Source of the DNA: Lachnospiraceae bacterium
Lineage (GTDB): Bacteria > Bacillota > Clostridia > Lachnospirales > Lachnospiraceae
Assembly (NCBI GenBank): GCA_021205225.1
Contig: JAJPXX010000036.1
Location: 1 to 48,959, forward strand
Direction: 5' to 3'
DNA: 48,959 nt
Of this stretch, positions 1 through 8,773 are shown piece after piece. The position numbers and the translations under genes were made by a program. Each line of letters starts with the position of its first letter. The stretch's first letter is position 1. The notes under the pieces were generated by a model. The model had not been told where the DNA came from and made no database searches. It was given only the letters and a program-made list of their open reading frames with translations.

Positions 1-54
1 AAATCCACCGGAAAATCACAAATTTTGGCGTGGAAATAAACTTTTCACTTCAGC
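1..54 (-). repeat. Inverted copy of MITE end (54 bp exact)
   Basis: These 54 bases are the exact reverse complement of 15581-15634, the left end of the MITE-like element described at 15581-15844. The match stops at base 54, which corresponds to the outer edge of that element, so this is probably the terminus of a second copy in the opposite orientation whose remainder lies before the window. The tgt promoter starts within it. Confidence 0.9.
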
Positions 55-72
55 GAGATGTGATATTATGAT
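44..72 (+). promoter_or_regulatory. Putative sigma-A promoter for tgt
   Basis: TTCACT (44-49) and TATGAT (67-72) are separated by 17 bases, about 50 bases before the tgt start. The -35 falls inside the repeat copy at 1-54, so the mobile repeat may have supplied or altered the promoter. Prediction from motif and spacing only. Confidence 0.45.
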
Positions 73-121
73 ACAGAGGATTTTGAAAACACGGGCGATG
101 TCCCGTTCTGGGAGATATAGA

Positions 122-1258
122 ATGTATAAGATTTTAAAAACAGACCACCTTGCGAAGCGGGCGGTTTTTGAGACTGTACACGGGACGGTGCAGACACCTG
201 TATTTATGAACGTGGGGACGGTCGCGGCTATCAAGGGCGCGGTGGCGACGACGGATCTGTATGAGATCGGTACGCAGATTGAATTATCCAACACCTATCA
301 TTTGCATGTGCGTCCGGGGGATGAGGTCATAAAAAAACTGGGCGGCCTGCATCAGTTTATGAACTGGGAGCGTCCGATTTTGACGGATTCAGGCGGATTT
401 CAGGTGTTTTCCCTCGCCAGCCTACGTAAAATAAAAGAGGAGGGCGTCACGTTTCAGTCGCACATCGATGGGCATAAAATTTTCATGGGACCGGAGCAGA
501 GTATGCAGATTCAGTCTAATCTGGGTTCTACGATTGCGATGGCGTTTGACGAATGCCCGTCGAGCGTGGCGGATCGAAGCTATGTGCAGAATTCTGTCGA
601 TCGCACAGCGCGCTGGCTGGTGCGCTGCAAGGATGAGATGCGACGGCTGAACGCCCTGCCGGATACGATCAATCCGCAGCAGATGCTTTTTGGTATCAAC
701 CAGGGCGCGATCTACGAGGATATCCGCATTGATCACGCGAAGCGCATCTCGGAGCTGGATCTGGACGGCTATGCGATCGGCGGTCTGGCGGTCGGAGAAT
801 CGCACGAACAGATGTACCATATCCTGGATGAGGTCGTGCCATATCTGCCGCAGGACAAGCCGACCTATCTGATGGGGGTGGGGACGCCCATTAATATTCT
901 GGAAGGCGTCGCGCGCGGCGTAGACTTTTTCGACTGCGTTTATCCGAGCCGGAACGGCCGTCACGGCCACGTCTACACCAGGGATGGCAAATTAAACCTG
1001 TTTAATGCGAAATATGAGCTGGATGCGCGCCCCATAGAGGAAGGCTGCGGCTGCCCGGCCTGCCGCCATTACAGCCGTGCCTATATCCGCCACCTGCTCA
1101 AGGCGAAGGAAATGCTTGGAATGCGGCTCTGTGTGCTGCACAATCTCTACCATTATAATCATTTGATGGAGGAGATTCGTGAAGCAATCGAAGAGGGACG
1201 CTACGAAGCTTTCAAAAAAGAAAAAATCGAGCGCTATTCGCAGGAAACCGGTGCCTGA
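122..1258 (+). CDS. tgt: Queuine tRNA-ribosyltransferase (tRNA-guanine transglycosylase)
   Basis: 378 aa. Exchanges guanine-34 of GUN-anticodon tRNAs for the queuine precursor preQ1, a cytosolic TIM-barrel enzyme. Visible hallmarks: DSGGFQVFSL (substrate pocket with the first catalytic Asp), GGLAVGE, FFDCVYPSRNGRHGH (the nucleophile Asp region) and a C-terminal zinc site GCGCPACRHYSR followed by LCVLHNLYHY. Length is normal for the bacterial family. I chose ATG 122 because GGGAGAT precedes it and homology begins with MYKILKTD; an upstream in-frame ATG at 68 would add an unlikely 18-residue extension. tgt is usually next to yajC, but here two genes intervene. Confidence 0.95.
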   Translation: MYKILKTDHLAKRAVFETVHGTVQTPVFMNVGTVAAIKGAVATTDLYEIGTQIELSNTYHLHVRPGDEVIKKLGGLHQFMNWERPILTDSGGFQVFSLASLRKIKEEGVTFQSHIDGHKIFMGPEQSMQIQSNLGSTIAMAFDECPSSVADRSYVQNSVDRTARWLVRCKDEMRRLNALPDTINPQQMLFGINQGAIYEDIRIDHAKRISELDLDGYAIGGLAVGESHEQMYHILDEVVPYLPQDKPTYLMGVGTPINILEGVARGVDFFDCVYPSRNGRHGHVYTRDGKLNLFNAKYELDARPIEEGCGCPACRHYSRAYIRHLLKAKEMLGMRLCVLHNLYHYNHLMEEIREAIEEGRYEAFKKEKIERYSQETGA

Positions 1259-1279
1259 TACGCCGAACACCTGTTTCTT

Positions 1280-1303
1280 ACCCATTTTCCCTCTGAAATG
1301 GGT
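1280..1303. terminator. Hairpin after tgt (weak terminator candidate)
   Basis: ACCCATTT and AAATGGGT form a perfect 8-bp stem with an 8-base loop just after tgt. There is no T-run downstream, so it may be a weak terminator or an mRNA 3' stabiliser. Confidence 0.35.
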
Positions 1304-1304
1304 G

Positions 1305-1333
1305 ATGTCAGCGCAGACCATCCATGCTATAAT
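1305..1333 (+). promoter_or_regulatory. Putative promoter for the 101-aa Cys-rich gene
   Basis: ATGTCA (1305-1310), a 17-base spacer and a perfect TATAAT (1328-1333), 56 bases before the next start codon. Confidence 0.5.
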
Positions 1334-1388
1334 CTGGTAACAGATCCTTAGAATGACTATGCCTGGCAGAAACAAAGAGGAGGCACGG

Positions 1389-1694
1389 ATGGAAAAAAAA
1401 TTACGACATTATGAATTTGAGGGTGCAGTATTTGATATTCCGATGTACTACGATCAGCTGGCGGATATGTACATTGAGGAGTACAGGAATTTTTATGAGG
1501 ACCCGGTCTGGACGGAAAACGGCCACCCCATCATGGGAGCGGTGGAGGAGGCATGTCCCTACGGAGAATGGGACGAACCGGAGCGGTGCAATACCTGCGG
1601 CTCCTGCCGTTTTTTCCGGCTGCTTGCCCCGCATACCCTGATCGGTGTGTGTCGGCAGGAAAAGCGGCTGTGGGCTAATAAAAGCAACAGCTGA
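1389..1694 (+). CDS. Conserved-looking hypothetical protein, Cys-rich
   Basis: 101 aa, start chosen at ATG 1389 after the strong AAAGAGGAGG at 1374-1382. The protein is acidic and carries a Cys cluster, EACPYG then RCNTCGSCRFF and a later GVCRQE. The spacing (C-x2-C-x2-C plus outlying Cys) suggests a metal or iron-sulfur site, which is inference. I do not recognise the family. It has its own promoter-like sequence and lies between tgt and a glycosidase. Function unknown. Confidence 0.7.
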   Translation: MEKKLRHYEFEGAVFDIPMYYDQLADMYIEEYRNFYEDPVWTENGHPIMGAVEEACPYGEWDEPERCNTCGSCRFFRLLAPHTLIGVCRQEKRLWANKSNS

Positions 1695-1768
1695 CGCGGC
1701 CGCGCGGGACAGAGGAAGGGCGGCGCAGCAGTGAAAACAAATATTATTTAGAAGAGAGGACAGGCAGG

Positions 1769-3211
1769 ATGAACAAAAATACATTTGCGCTGACGCCCCC
1801 GATGGGCTGGAACAGCTATGATTACTATGACACGACGGTCAACGAAGAGCAGGTAAAAGCGAACGCAGATTATATGGCGGCGCATCTGAAGCCGTATGGA
1901 TGGGAGTATATTGTTGTAGATATTCAGTGGTATGCGCATGGAGCCGGTTCGATGCGCGATATCCATCAGTATATTCCGTTTAGCGAGCTGGAGATGGATG
2001 CATACGGGCGGCTGCTGCCTGACCCGGAGCGTTTTCCGTCCGCGAAAGACGGCGCAGGGTTTGGCCCGCTTGCGGAGTATGTACACGCGCTGGGGCTGAA
2101 GTTTGGAATCCATATCATGCGCGGCATACCGCGGGCGGCGGCACAGAATCATCTGCCGGTGTATGGCAGCGGCCGCAGGGCGGATGAGGTGGCGGATCCT
2201 TTCTCAATCTGCCGGTGGAACCCGGATATGTACGGACTTCGCGCAGGTATGGAGGGCAGCCAGGCTTATTACGATTCTCTGTTTGCTCTTTATGCCTCAT
2301 GGGGAGTCGATTATGTAAAGTGTGATGATATCTGCAATACGAATATGTATCGGACGAACCAGTATTCGGCGGCGCATGAGGTAGAGATGCTGCACCGGGC
2401 GATTCAGAAGTGCGGCAGGCCGATTGTTCTGAGCCTCTCTCCGGGACCGGCGCTGATTGAAAAGGCATGGCATTATGAGAAATATGCGAATATGTGGCGG
2501 ATTACCGATGATTTCTGGGATCAATGGGATCTGTTGGTGAATATGTTTGACCGCTGTGAGCTGTGGCAGAACCATGTGAGCGCGGGCTGTTTCCCAGACT
2601 GCGATATGCTGCCGCTTGGCTGGCTGGGCGCGGGATTTGGCGAGGCGCGCCAGACGAATTTTACCAGGGCAGAGCAGGTTACAATGATGACGCTCTGGTG
2701 TATGTTCCGTTCGCCCCTGATGCTGGGCGCGGAAATGACCAGGCTGGATGACTGGACGCTTTCGCTGCTGACGAATGAGGATGTACTGGGGCTTTTGCAG
2801 GACGGGCGCCATGGAGTGCAGGTAAAGCGGACAAAAGACTATGGGCGCGCGAAGCACCCGTTCCCGGAGAATCCTTCCGAAAAGAAGCCGGAAGGGGGCT
2901 TCGCGGTGTGGGGAAGCTGGAGAGAAGCGCCTGCGGGAGACGTAAGCCTGACTGGTTCGAAAGAATCGGCAGATGGCATCTGTGTGGCTCTGTTTAACCT
3001 GGAGGATGAAGAACAGAAAGTCGCTGTTTCGATCGAAGAACTTTCGGACGCTTTTCCGCCGGCCGTAGCGGCTCGCCTGAAGAAGCGGGCAGTGGAGCAG
3101 GGCGCTCTTCCGATGAGAGAGCTTTGGACCAGAGAAACGCAGGTGAGCGATGGAAAGGAGATTTCCGCTGTGGTGGAGGCGCACGGCGCGAAGCTTTTCC
3201 GTCTGGGGTGA
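1769..3211 (+). CDS. GH27-type alpha-galactosidase
   Basis: 480 aa, no signal peptide, so probably acts in the cytoplasm on imported galactosides such as melibiose or raffinose breakdown products. The N-terminal TPPMGWNSYD opening is typical of GH27. The predicted nucleophile is Asp186 in DYVKCDD, and the acid/base Asp should lie in WRITDDFWDQWD. A C-terminal all-beta domain follows (about residues 350-480). The usual DDCW motif early in the barrel reads VVDIQWY, so this is a divergent subgroup and a related specificity on alpha-linked sugars is possible. The ribosome binding site is AGAGGA. It sits between tgt and yajC, which are normally adjacent. Confidence 0.85.
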   Translation: MNKNTFALTPPMGWNSYDYYDTTVNEEQVKANADYMAAHLKPYGWEYIVVDIQWYAHGAGSMRDIHQYIPFSELEMDAYGRLLPDPERFPSAKDGAGFGPLAEYVHALGLKFGIHIMRGIPRAAAQNHLPVYGSGRRADEVADPFSICRWNPDMYGLRAGMEGSQAYYDSLFALYASWGVDYVKCDDICNTNMYRTNQYSAAHEVEMLHRAIQKCGRPIVLSLSPGPALIEKAWHYEKYANMWRITDDFWDQWDLLVNMFDRCELWQNHVSAGCFPDCDMLPLGWLGAGFGEARQTNFTRAEQVTMMTLWCMFRSPLMLGAEMTRLDDWTLSLLTNEDVLGLLQDGRHGVQVKRTKDYGRAKHPFPENPSEKKPEGGFAVWGSWREAPAGDVSLTGSKESADGICVALFNLEDEEQKVAVSIEELSDAFPPAVAARLKKRAVEQGALPMRELWTRETQVSDGKEISAVVEAHGAKLFRLG

Positions 3212-3422
3212 GAGCGGAAAAGCGTGATGATTCCTGAAATCTGCTGCGATTTTGGATGTATTTTGCCTGAATTTGCCCCGGAATCAAAAAAAAGACTTGA
3301 TTCGCGGGAAGGGATTGTGTATTATGGTATGCAGTCAGCCGCAATATCACTTTCTTGGTGTGGCGGGATTTTTCCCGGAATGGTTGTGCGGCGAAAAACG
3401 AGAGAATCAGGAGGCTCAGGAA

Positions 3423-3737
3423 ATGTTGAACTTATTAACAGACTCCACCACGTCGACAGGCAGCAGTATGATTGTGCTGATCATTTACATTGTGGTGATT
3501 GGTGTTGCCATGTACTTTTTTGCGGTACGCCCGCAGAAAAAGGAACAGAAGCGGATGCAGAATTTGATTAATTCCGTGGAAGTCGGAGATACGGTTGTCA
3601 CGACGAGCGGTTTTTACGGTGTGGTGATCGACCTGACAGACGAAGACTGCATTGTAGAGTTCGGGAGCAATAAAAACTGCCGGATCCCGATGAAAAAGTC
3701 GGCGATAGCGGATGTTGAAAAAGCCGGACAGGCATAA
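3423..3737 (+). CDS. yajC: Preprotein translocase subunit YajC
   Basis: 104 aa. Accessory subunit of the Sec translocon (SecDF-YajC). One N-terminal membrane helix (about residues 16-35, SMIVLIIYIVVIGVAMYFF) is followed by the family motif RPQKKEQKRMQ and a small basic cytoplasmic domain with VGDTVVTTSGFYGVV. Start ATG 3423 follows TCAGGAGG; an in-frame upstream ATG at 3252 has no homology. Length is normal. Confidence 0.93.
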   Translation: MLNLLTDSTTSTGSSMIVLIIYIVVIGVAMYFFAVRPQKKEQKRMQNLINSVEVGDTVVTTSGFYGVVIDLTDEDCIVEFGSNKNCRIPMKKSAIADVEKAGQA

Positions 3738-3821
3738 GGAATGTGTATTGGGTACCGGGTAGGTACGGATAAGCGCTATGCGTCGGACTGGCTGCATGGC
3801 GTTTTATCTTTTTGATGCGCA

Positions 3822-3863
3822 GGGCTGCGAGAGGAGTTTTCCGGCTATTGTCGGCCGCAGCCC
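3822..3863 (+). promoter_or_regulatory. Long-loop hairpin in the leuB leader
   Basis: GGGCTGCG (3822-3829) and CGCAGCCC (3856-3863) form a perfect 8-bp stem in the 175-base gap between yajC and leuB. It could be part of a leader controlling leuB. I looked for T-box hallmarks (AGGGTGGNACC) and did not see them. Confidence 0.35.
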
Positions 3864-3912
3864 ATGCGGCGGGCAGAACCGGGATACTTATTTTTACAGG
3901 AGGAGAGCGGAT

Positions 3913-4995
3913 ATGGGCTATAAGATAGCGGTTATTCCGGGCGACGGGATTGGTCCGGAGATTGTAAAGCAGGCGCAGCGCGTGCTGGACGCGGCTGCGG
4001 CAAAATATGGTTTTGAGCTGGGATATACCAGCCTTTTGATGGGCGGCGCGTCGATTGACGCGAATGGCGTTCCGCTGACGGAGGAGACAGTCTCTATTGC
4101 GAAGGCCAGCGATGCAGTGCTGATGGGCTCCATCGGCGGAGATGCAAAGACTTCCCCGTGGTATCAACTGCCGCCGAATCTTCGTCCGGAAGCGGGGCTT
4201 CTGGGGATTCGCAAGGCACTGAACCTGTTTGCAAACCTTCGGCCGGCATACCTTTATGAAGAGCTGAAAGCGGCCTGCCCGCTCTCAGATGAAGTCATTG
4301 GCGACGGTTTTGATATGGTGATTGTGCGAGAGCTGACCGGCGGCTTGTATTTTGGCGAGCGGCACACGGAGATGGTAGATGGGCTGCGGACAGCGACGGA
4401 TACGCTGGTATATAATGAAAATGAGATTCGCCGGATCGCGGTTAAGGCCTTTGAGATTGCGAAAAAGCGCCGCAAAAAGGTTTGCAGCGTGGACAAGGCG
4501 AATGTGCTGGATTCCTCGCGGCTCTGGAGAGCTGTAGTTGAGGAAGTCGCGAAGGATTATCCGGATGTTGAATTGTCTCATATGCTGGTGGACAACTGTG
4601 CGATGCAGCTTGTGAAGGATCCTGGGCAGTTTGATGTGATCCTGACAGAGAATATGTTTGGAGATATTCTTTCGGATGAGGCGAGTATGGTGACCGGTTC
4701 CATCGGGATGCTTTCCTCCGCTTCTCTGAATGAGACAAAGTTCGGTCTTTATGAGCCGAGCCATGGCTCTGCGCCGGATATTGCGGGCAAGGGTATCGCG
4801 AACCCGATTGCGACAATTCTTTCTGCAGCCATGCTTCTGCGTTACTCTCTGGATCAGGATGAGGCGGCGAACGCGATTGAAAACGCGGTGAAACAGGTGC
4901 TGAGCGAAGGCTACCGGACGACGGATATTGCTTCTGAAGGCTGCACGGTGGTCGGCACGGAGAAGATGGGCGAGCTGATCGCCGAGCGCGTGTAA
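3913..4995 (+). CDS. leuB: 3-isopropylmalate dehydrogenase
   Basis: 360 aa. Third step of leucine synthesis: NAD-dependent oxidation and decarboxylation of 3-isopropylmalate to 2-oxoisocaproate. The opening [16 protein letters not shown], the substrate-binding [12 protein letters not shown], the [14 protein letters not shown] segment and the cofactor loop [13 protein letters not shown] are diagnostic. Start ATG 3913 follows ACAGGAGGAG. It leads the amino-acid block with ilvD and ilvB; leuACD are not in the window. Confidence 0.95.
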   Translation: MGYKIAVIPGDGIGPEIVKQAQRVLDAAAAKYGFELGYTSLLMGGASIDANGVPLTEETVSIAKASDAVLMGSIGGDAKTSPWYQLPPNLRPEAGLLGIRKALNLFANLRPAYLYEELKAACPLSDEVIGDGFDMVIVRELTGGLYFGERHTEMVDGLRTATDTLVYNENEIRRIAVKAFEIAKKRRKKVCSVDKANVLDSSRLWRAVVEEVAKDYPDVELSHMLVDNCAMQLVKDPGQFDVILTENMFGDILSDEASMVTGSIGMLSSASLNETKFGLYEPSHGSAPDIAGKGIANPIATILSAAMLLRYSLDQDEAANAIENAVKQVLSEGYRTTDIASEGCTVVGTEKMGELIAERV

Positions 4996-5012
4996 TATTC
5001 AAAGGCAGAGTT

Positions 5013-5213
5013 ATGAAAAACGTGAAGGATACGAATAAGTCAGAGCAGAAACTCAAAAAAGTGGAATTTGTTCTGGATTTTCTGTTCCTTTTGCCGATGG
5101 GTTATCTGCTTGATTTATTCGAGAACCGGTGGTCAATGAATAAAGTCTGGATGCAGCGGATCTTTGTGGCTATTTATGCAATTATCTGGGGAGCGACCAG
5201 AAAGTTTTTTTAG
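5013..5213 (+). CDS. Small hydrophobic protein between leuB and ilvD
   Basis: 66 aa. A charged N-terminus (about 18 residues, Lys/Glu-rich) is followed by a hydrophobic segment FVLDFLFLLPMGYLLDLF and a second one IFVAIYAIIWGA, so it is probably a two-helix membrane peptide. It starts 17 bases after the leuB stop with a weak ribosome site and ends 63 bases before ilvD, consistent with co-transcription. No family recognised. Confidence 0.55.
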   Translation: MKNVKDTNKSEQKLKKVEFVLDFLFLLPMGYLLDLFENRWSMNKVWMQRIFVAIYAIIWGATRKFF

Positions 5214-5276
5214 CTGCCATCCGAAGCAGAATAGAGAATAAGATTGAGAACGAGTAAAGAGAGGAGATTTGTGAAA

Positions 5277-6947
5277 ATGAGAAGTGACGCAGTAAAAAAA
5301 GGCGTGCAGCAGGCGCCGCACCGTTCTCTGTTCCATGCGTTGGGACTGTCAGAGGAAGAGATGAAGCGGCCGCTGGTTGGTATTGTGAGTTCGTATAATG
5401 AAGTGGTTCCGGGACATATGAACCTGGATAAGATTACAGAAGCGGTGAAGCTTGGCGTATCGCTGGCTGGCGGTGTGCCGCGGGAGTTTCCGGCCATCGC
5501 GGTCTGCGACGGGATTGCGATGGGTCACATTGGCATGAAGTATTCGCTGGTGACGCGCGACCTGATCGCGGATTCGACCGAGTGTATGGCGATGGCGCAC
5601 CAGTTTGACGCGCTGGTGATGATCCCGAACTGTGACAAGAACGTGCCGGGGCTTCTGATGGCGGCGGCGCGGCTGAACATTCCGACGATTTTTGTCAGCG
5701 GCGGGCCGATGATGGCAGGCCATCACAGAGGACACAAGCGCAGCCTCTCCAGTATGTTTGAGGCGGTCGGCGAGCATGCGGCCGGGAAGATGACGGATGA
5801 AGAACTGACCGAGTTTGAGCATAACGCATGTCCGACCTGCGGCTCCTGCTCCGGTATGTATACCGCGAACAGCATGAACTGTCTGACCGAGGTGCTTGGC
5901 ATGGGACTCAAAGGGAATGGTACGATCCCGGCGGTGTATTCCGACCGTATCATTCTGGCGAAGATGGCTGGTATGCAGGTGATGGAGCTTCTGAAACAGG
6001 ACATCCGCCCGCGTGACATTATGACGGAAAAGGCGTTTATGAACGCGCTGACAGTGGATATGGCGCTCGGCTGTTCGACGAACAGTATGCTGCATCTCCC
6101 GGCGATCGCGCACGAGGCAGGCGTGGAACTGAACGTAGACATTGCCAATGAGATCAGTGCGCGCACGCCGAATATCTGCCATCTGGCTCCGGCGGGTCCG
6201 ACTTATATGGAAGACCTGAATGAGGCGGGCGGCGTATATGCGGTGATGAATGAGCTGACAAAGAAGAATCTGCTGAACCTGGACTGCATGACAGTGACCG
6301 GAAAGACAGTGGGAGAGAATATTAAGGACTGCGCGAACCTGAATCCGGAGGTCATCCGGCCGGTGGAAAATCCGTACAGCACGACAGGCGGACTTGCAGT
6401 TCTGAAGGGCAATCTGGCGCCGGAGGGAAGCGTAGTAAAGCGTTCCGCGGTTGCGCCGGAGATGATGGTGCATGAGGGACCGGCCCGCGTCTTTGACTGT
6501 GAGGAGGACGCGATTGAAACGATCCTTGGCGGAGGAATCCATCCGGGAGATGTGGTGGTTATCCGCTATGAAGGTCCGAAGGGCGGTCCGGGTATGCGTG
6601 AAATGCTCAATCCGACCTCTGCGATTGCGGGTATGGGACTTGGCTCTACCGTGGCTCTGATTACGGACGGGCGTTTCAGCGGCGCGTCCAGAGGCGCTTC
6701 GATCGGACATATCTGCCCGGAGGCGGCGGTCGGCGGACCGATTGCACTGGTCGAAGAAGGCGATATCATTAAGGTGAATATTCCGGAATGCACGCTGACG
6801 CTGGATGTGGATGAGGAAGAGCTGGCGAAGCGCCGGGCGGCATGGCAGCCAAGAGAGCCGAAGGTGAAGACCGGCTATCTGGAGCGCTATGCGGCGCTGG
6901 TGACAAGCGCAAGCCGCGGCGCGGTGCTGGAAGTACCCGGAAAATAA
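5277..6947 (+). CDS. ilvD: Dihydroxy-acid dehydratase
   Basis: 556 aa. Dehydrates 2,3-dihydroxy acids to the 2-oxo acids for valine, isoleucine and leucine; an iron-sulfur and Mg-dependent cytosolic enzyme. Cluster-binding cysteines are visible in PNCDKNVPG and [18 protein letters not shown], with C-terminal [24 protein letters not shown] 5277 is chosen because GGAG lies 10 bases upstream; an in-frame GTG at 5271 is closer (4 bases) and also possible. It follows the 66-aa ORF and precedes ilvB by 77 bases. Confidence 0.95.
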   Translation: MRSDAVKKGVQQAPHRSLFHALGLSEEEMKRPLVGIVSSYNEVVPGHMNLDKITEAVKLGVSLAGGVPREFPAIAVCDGIAMGHIGMKYSLVTRDLIADSTECMAMAHQFDALVMIPNCDKNVPGLLMAAARLNIPTIFVSGGPMMAGHHRGHKRSLSSMFEAVGEHAAGKMTDEELTEFEHNACPTCGSCSGMYTANSMNCLTEVLGMGLKGNGTIPAVYSDRIILAKMAGMQVMELLKQDIRPRDIMTEKAFMNALTVDMALGCSTNSMLHLPAIAHEAGVELNVDIANEISARTPNICHLAPAGPTYMEDLNEAGGVYAVMNELTKKNLLNLDCMTVTGKTVGENIKDCANLNPEVIRPVENPYSTTGGLAVLKGNLAPEGSVVKRSAVAPEMMVHEGPARVFDCEEDAIETILGGGIHPGDVVVIRYEGPKGGPGMREMLNPTSAIAGMGLGSTVALITDGRFSGASRGASIGHICPEAAVGGPIALVEEGDIIKVNIPECTLTLDVDEEELAKRRAAWQPREPKVKTGYLERYAALVTSASRGAVLEVPGK

Positions 6948-7024
6948 TGATACAGTTATTTGAAGCAGCGGGATGCTGTTTTCTGAAAATGTAAATCAGA
7001 AGGATTTTGAAAGGAAATACACGG

Positions 7025-8698
7025 ATGAAATTAAATGGTTCTCAAATTGTAATCGAGTGCTTAAAGGAGCAGGGCGTGGACACGGTCTTCGGCTATCCGG
7101 GCGGTACGATTCTGAATATCTATGATGAACTGTATAAACACAGCGGGGAGATTCGCCATATTCTGACCTCTCATGAGCAGGGCGCTTCCCACGCGGCGGA
7201 CGGATACGCGCGTTCTACCGGAAAGGTGGGCGTCTGCCTGGCGACGTCCGGACCGGGCGCGACGAACCTGGTAACCGGTATCGCGACGGCTTATATGGAT
7301 TCAATACCGATTGTGGCGATCACGGCGAATGTGGCGGTGTCTGCGCTCGGCAGAGACAGCTTTCAGGAAATTGATATCGCGGGCATCACGATGCCGATTA
7401 CCAAGCATAATTTTATTGTAAAGGACATCACGAGGCTGGCGGATACGATTCGCTGGGCATTCCATATCGCACAGGAAGGCCGGCCGGGGCCGGTTCTGGT
7501 GGATATTCCGAAGGATGTCACGGCGGCGGTTACGGATTTTGAGCCGCAGGTGCCGGAAAAACCGGAGCGCAGCACAGAATATATCCGTGAAGCAGATCTG
7601 GATGCAGCGGTAAAGCTGATCAACGAGTGTGAAAAGCCGTTTATATTCGTCGGCGGCGGCGCCGTGCGCTCGGACGCTTCAGAGGAATTGAAAAAATTTG
7701 TGGATAAGGTACACGCGCCGGTGGCAGACTCTCTTATGGGAAAGGGCGCGTTTGACGGCAGAGAAGAGATGTACTGCGGCATGCTCGGTATGCATGGGAC
7801 AAAGACCGCCAACCTTGGCGTGAGCCAGTGTGACCTGCTGATCACAGTCGGCGCCCGCTTCAGCGACCGTGTGATTGGAAATGCCGCGACCTTTGCGAGA
7901 AATGCGAAGGTTCTGCAGATTGACGTCGATCCGGCAGAGGTGAATAAGAATATTCAGGTGGACACCAGTATTATTGGTGATGTCCGCGAGGTTCTCAAAC
8001 GGCTGAATGCGCGGATTGAGGATCACCGTCATGATGAGTGGGATGATTCGATCAAGGAACTGAAAAAGAAATATCCGCTGAAATACAATGAAGATGGCCT
8101 GACCGGACCTTATGTGGTTGAAGAGATTTACCGCCAGACCCAGGGCGACGCCATTATTGTGACCGATGTCGGCCAGCATCAGATGTGGACCGCGCAGTAT
8201 TATAAGTTTTCCAAACCGCGCACCCTTCTCTCATCCGGCGGTCTCGGCACGATGGGCTACGGCGTCGGAGCTGCGATCGGCGCGAAGGTAGCGAATCCGG
8301 ATAAGACGGTAATTAATATCGCAGGCGATGGCTGTTTCCGCATGAATATGAATGAGATTGCTACCGCGGCGCGGTACAATATTCCGATTATTGAAGTTGT
8401 GATCAACAATCATGTGCTCGGTATGGTGCGCCAGTGGCAGACTCTGTTTTACGATAAGCGCTATTCCGCGACGATACTCAACGATCAGGTTGATTTTGTC
8501 AAACTGGCAGAGGCCATGGGCGCGGCTGGCATTCGGGTAACGAAAAAAGAAGAGGTCGGACCGGCGATTGAAAAAGCGATCGGCCTGGGACGTCCGGTGG
8601 TGATTGACTGCCAGATTGACGCCGATGATAAGGTATTCCCGATGGTATCGCCGGGAGCAGCGATTGACACTGCGTTTGACCAGGATGACCTGAACTAA
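7025..8698 (+). CDS. ilvB: Acetolactate synthase, large (catalytic) subunit
   Basis: 557 aa. Thiamine-diphosphate enzyme condensing pyruvate with pyruvate or 2-oxobutyrate, the first common step to valine and isoleucine. Hallmarks: GVDTVFGYPGG, the catalytic Glu in SHEQGASHAADGYAR, LVDIPKDVT, and the ThDP/Mg motif GDGCFRMNMNE ending with NNHVLGMVRQWQ. FAD-binding residues and the long middle domain indicate the anabolic type. Start ATG 7025 has AAAGGA 9 bases upstream; a TTG at 7007 would add six residues. No ilvN regulatory subunit gene is adjacent. Confidence 0.94.
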   Translation: MKLNGSQIVIECLKEQGVDTVFGYPGGTILNIYDELYKHSGEIRHILTSHEQGASHAADGYARSTGKVGVCLATSGPGATNLVTGIATAYMDSIPIVAITANVAVSALGRDSFQEIDIAGITMPITKHNFIVKDITRLADTIRWAFHIAQEGRPGPVLVDIPKDVTAAVTDFEPQVPEKPERSTEYIREADLDAAVKLINECEKPFIFVGGGAVRSDASEELKKFVDKVHAPVADSLMGKGAFDGREEMYCGMLGMHGTKTANLGVSQCDLLITVGARFSDRVIGNAATFARNAKVLQIDVDPAEVNKNIQVDTSIIGDVREVLKRLNARIEDHRHDEWDDSIKELKKKYPLKYNEDGLTGPYVVEEIYRQTQGDAIIVTDVGQHQMWTAQYYKFSKPRTLLSSGGLGTMGYGVGAAIGAKVANPDKTVINIAGDGCFRMNMNEIATAARYNIPIIEVVINNHVLGMVRQWQTLFYDKRYSATILNDQVDFVKLAEAMGAAGIRVTKKEEVGPAIEKAIGLGRPVVIDCQIDADDKVFPMVSPGAAIDTAFDQDDLN

Positions 8699-8773
8699 AC
8701 AGGCTTTTTCTTTGCGGCTGCGAAGAAACGAAGCAGCTGCGAACCAGGATCTATAAGAGGAGGAAATGAAAAA

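Noticed and set aside
2297..3184. 295-codon minus-strand ORF opposite the alpha-galactosidase
   Set aside because: Mirror of a well-supported gene, no family motifs, Arg/His-rich shadow composition.
3738..3912. T-box riboswitch before leuB
   Set aside because: No AGGGTGGNACC-type antiterminator or terminator with T-run; only a long-loop hairpin.
5349..6710. 453-codon minus-strand ORF opposite ilvD
   Set aside because: Antisense shadow of ilvD with low-quality His/Arg-rich sequence.
6948..8773. Expected ilvN (acetolactate synthase small subunit) next to ilvB
   Set aside because: No ACT-type small ORF is present; it may lie elsewhere in the genome, so absence here is not evidence of loss.
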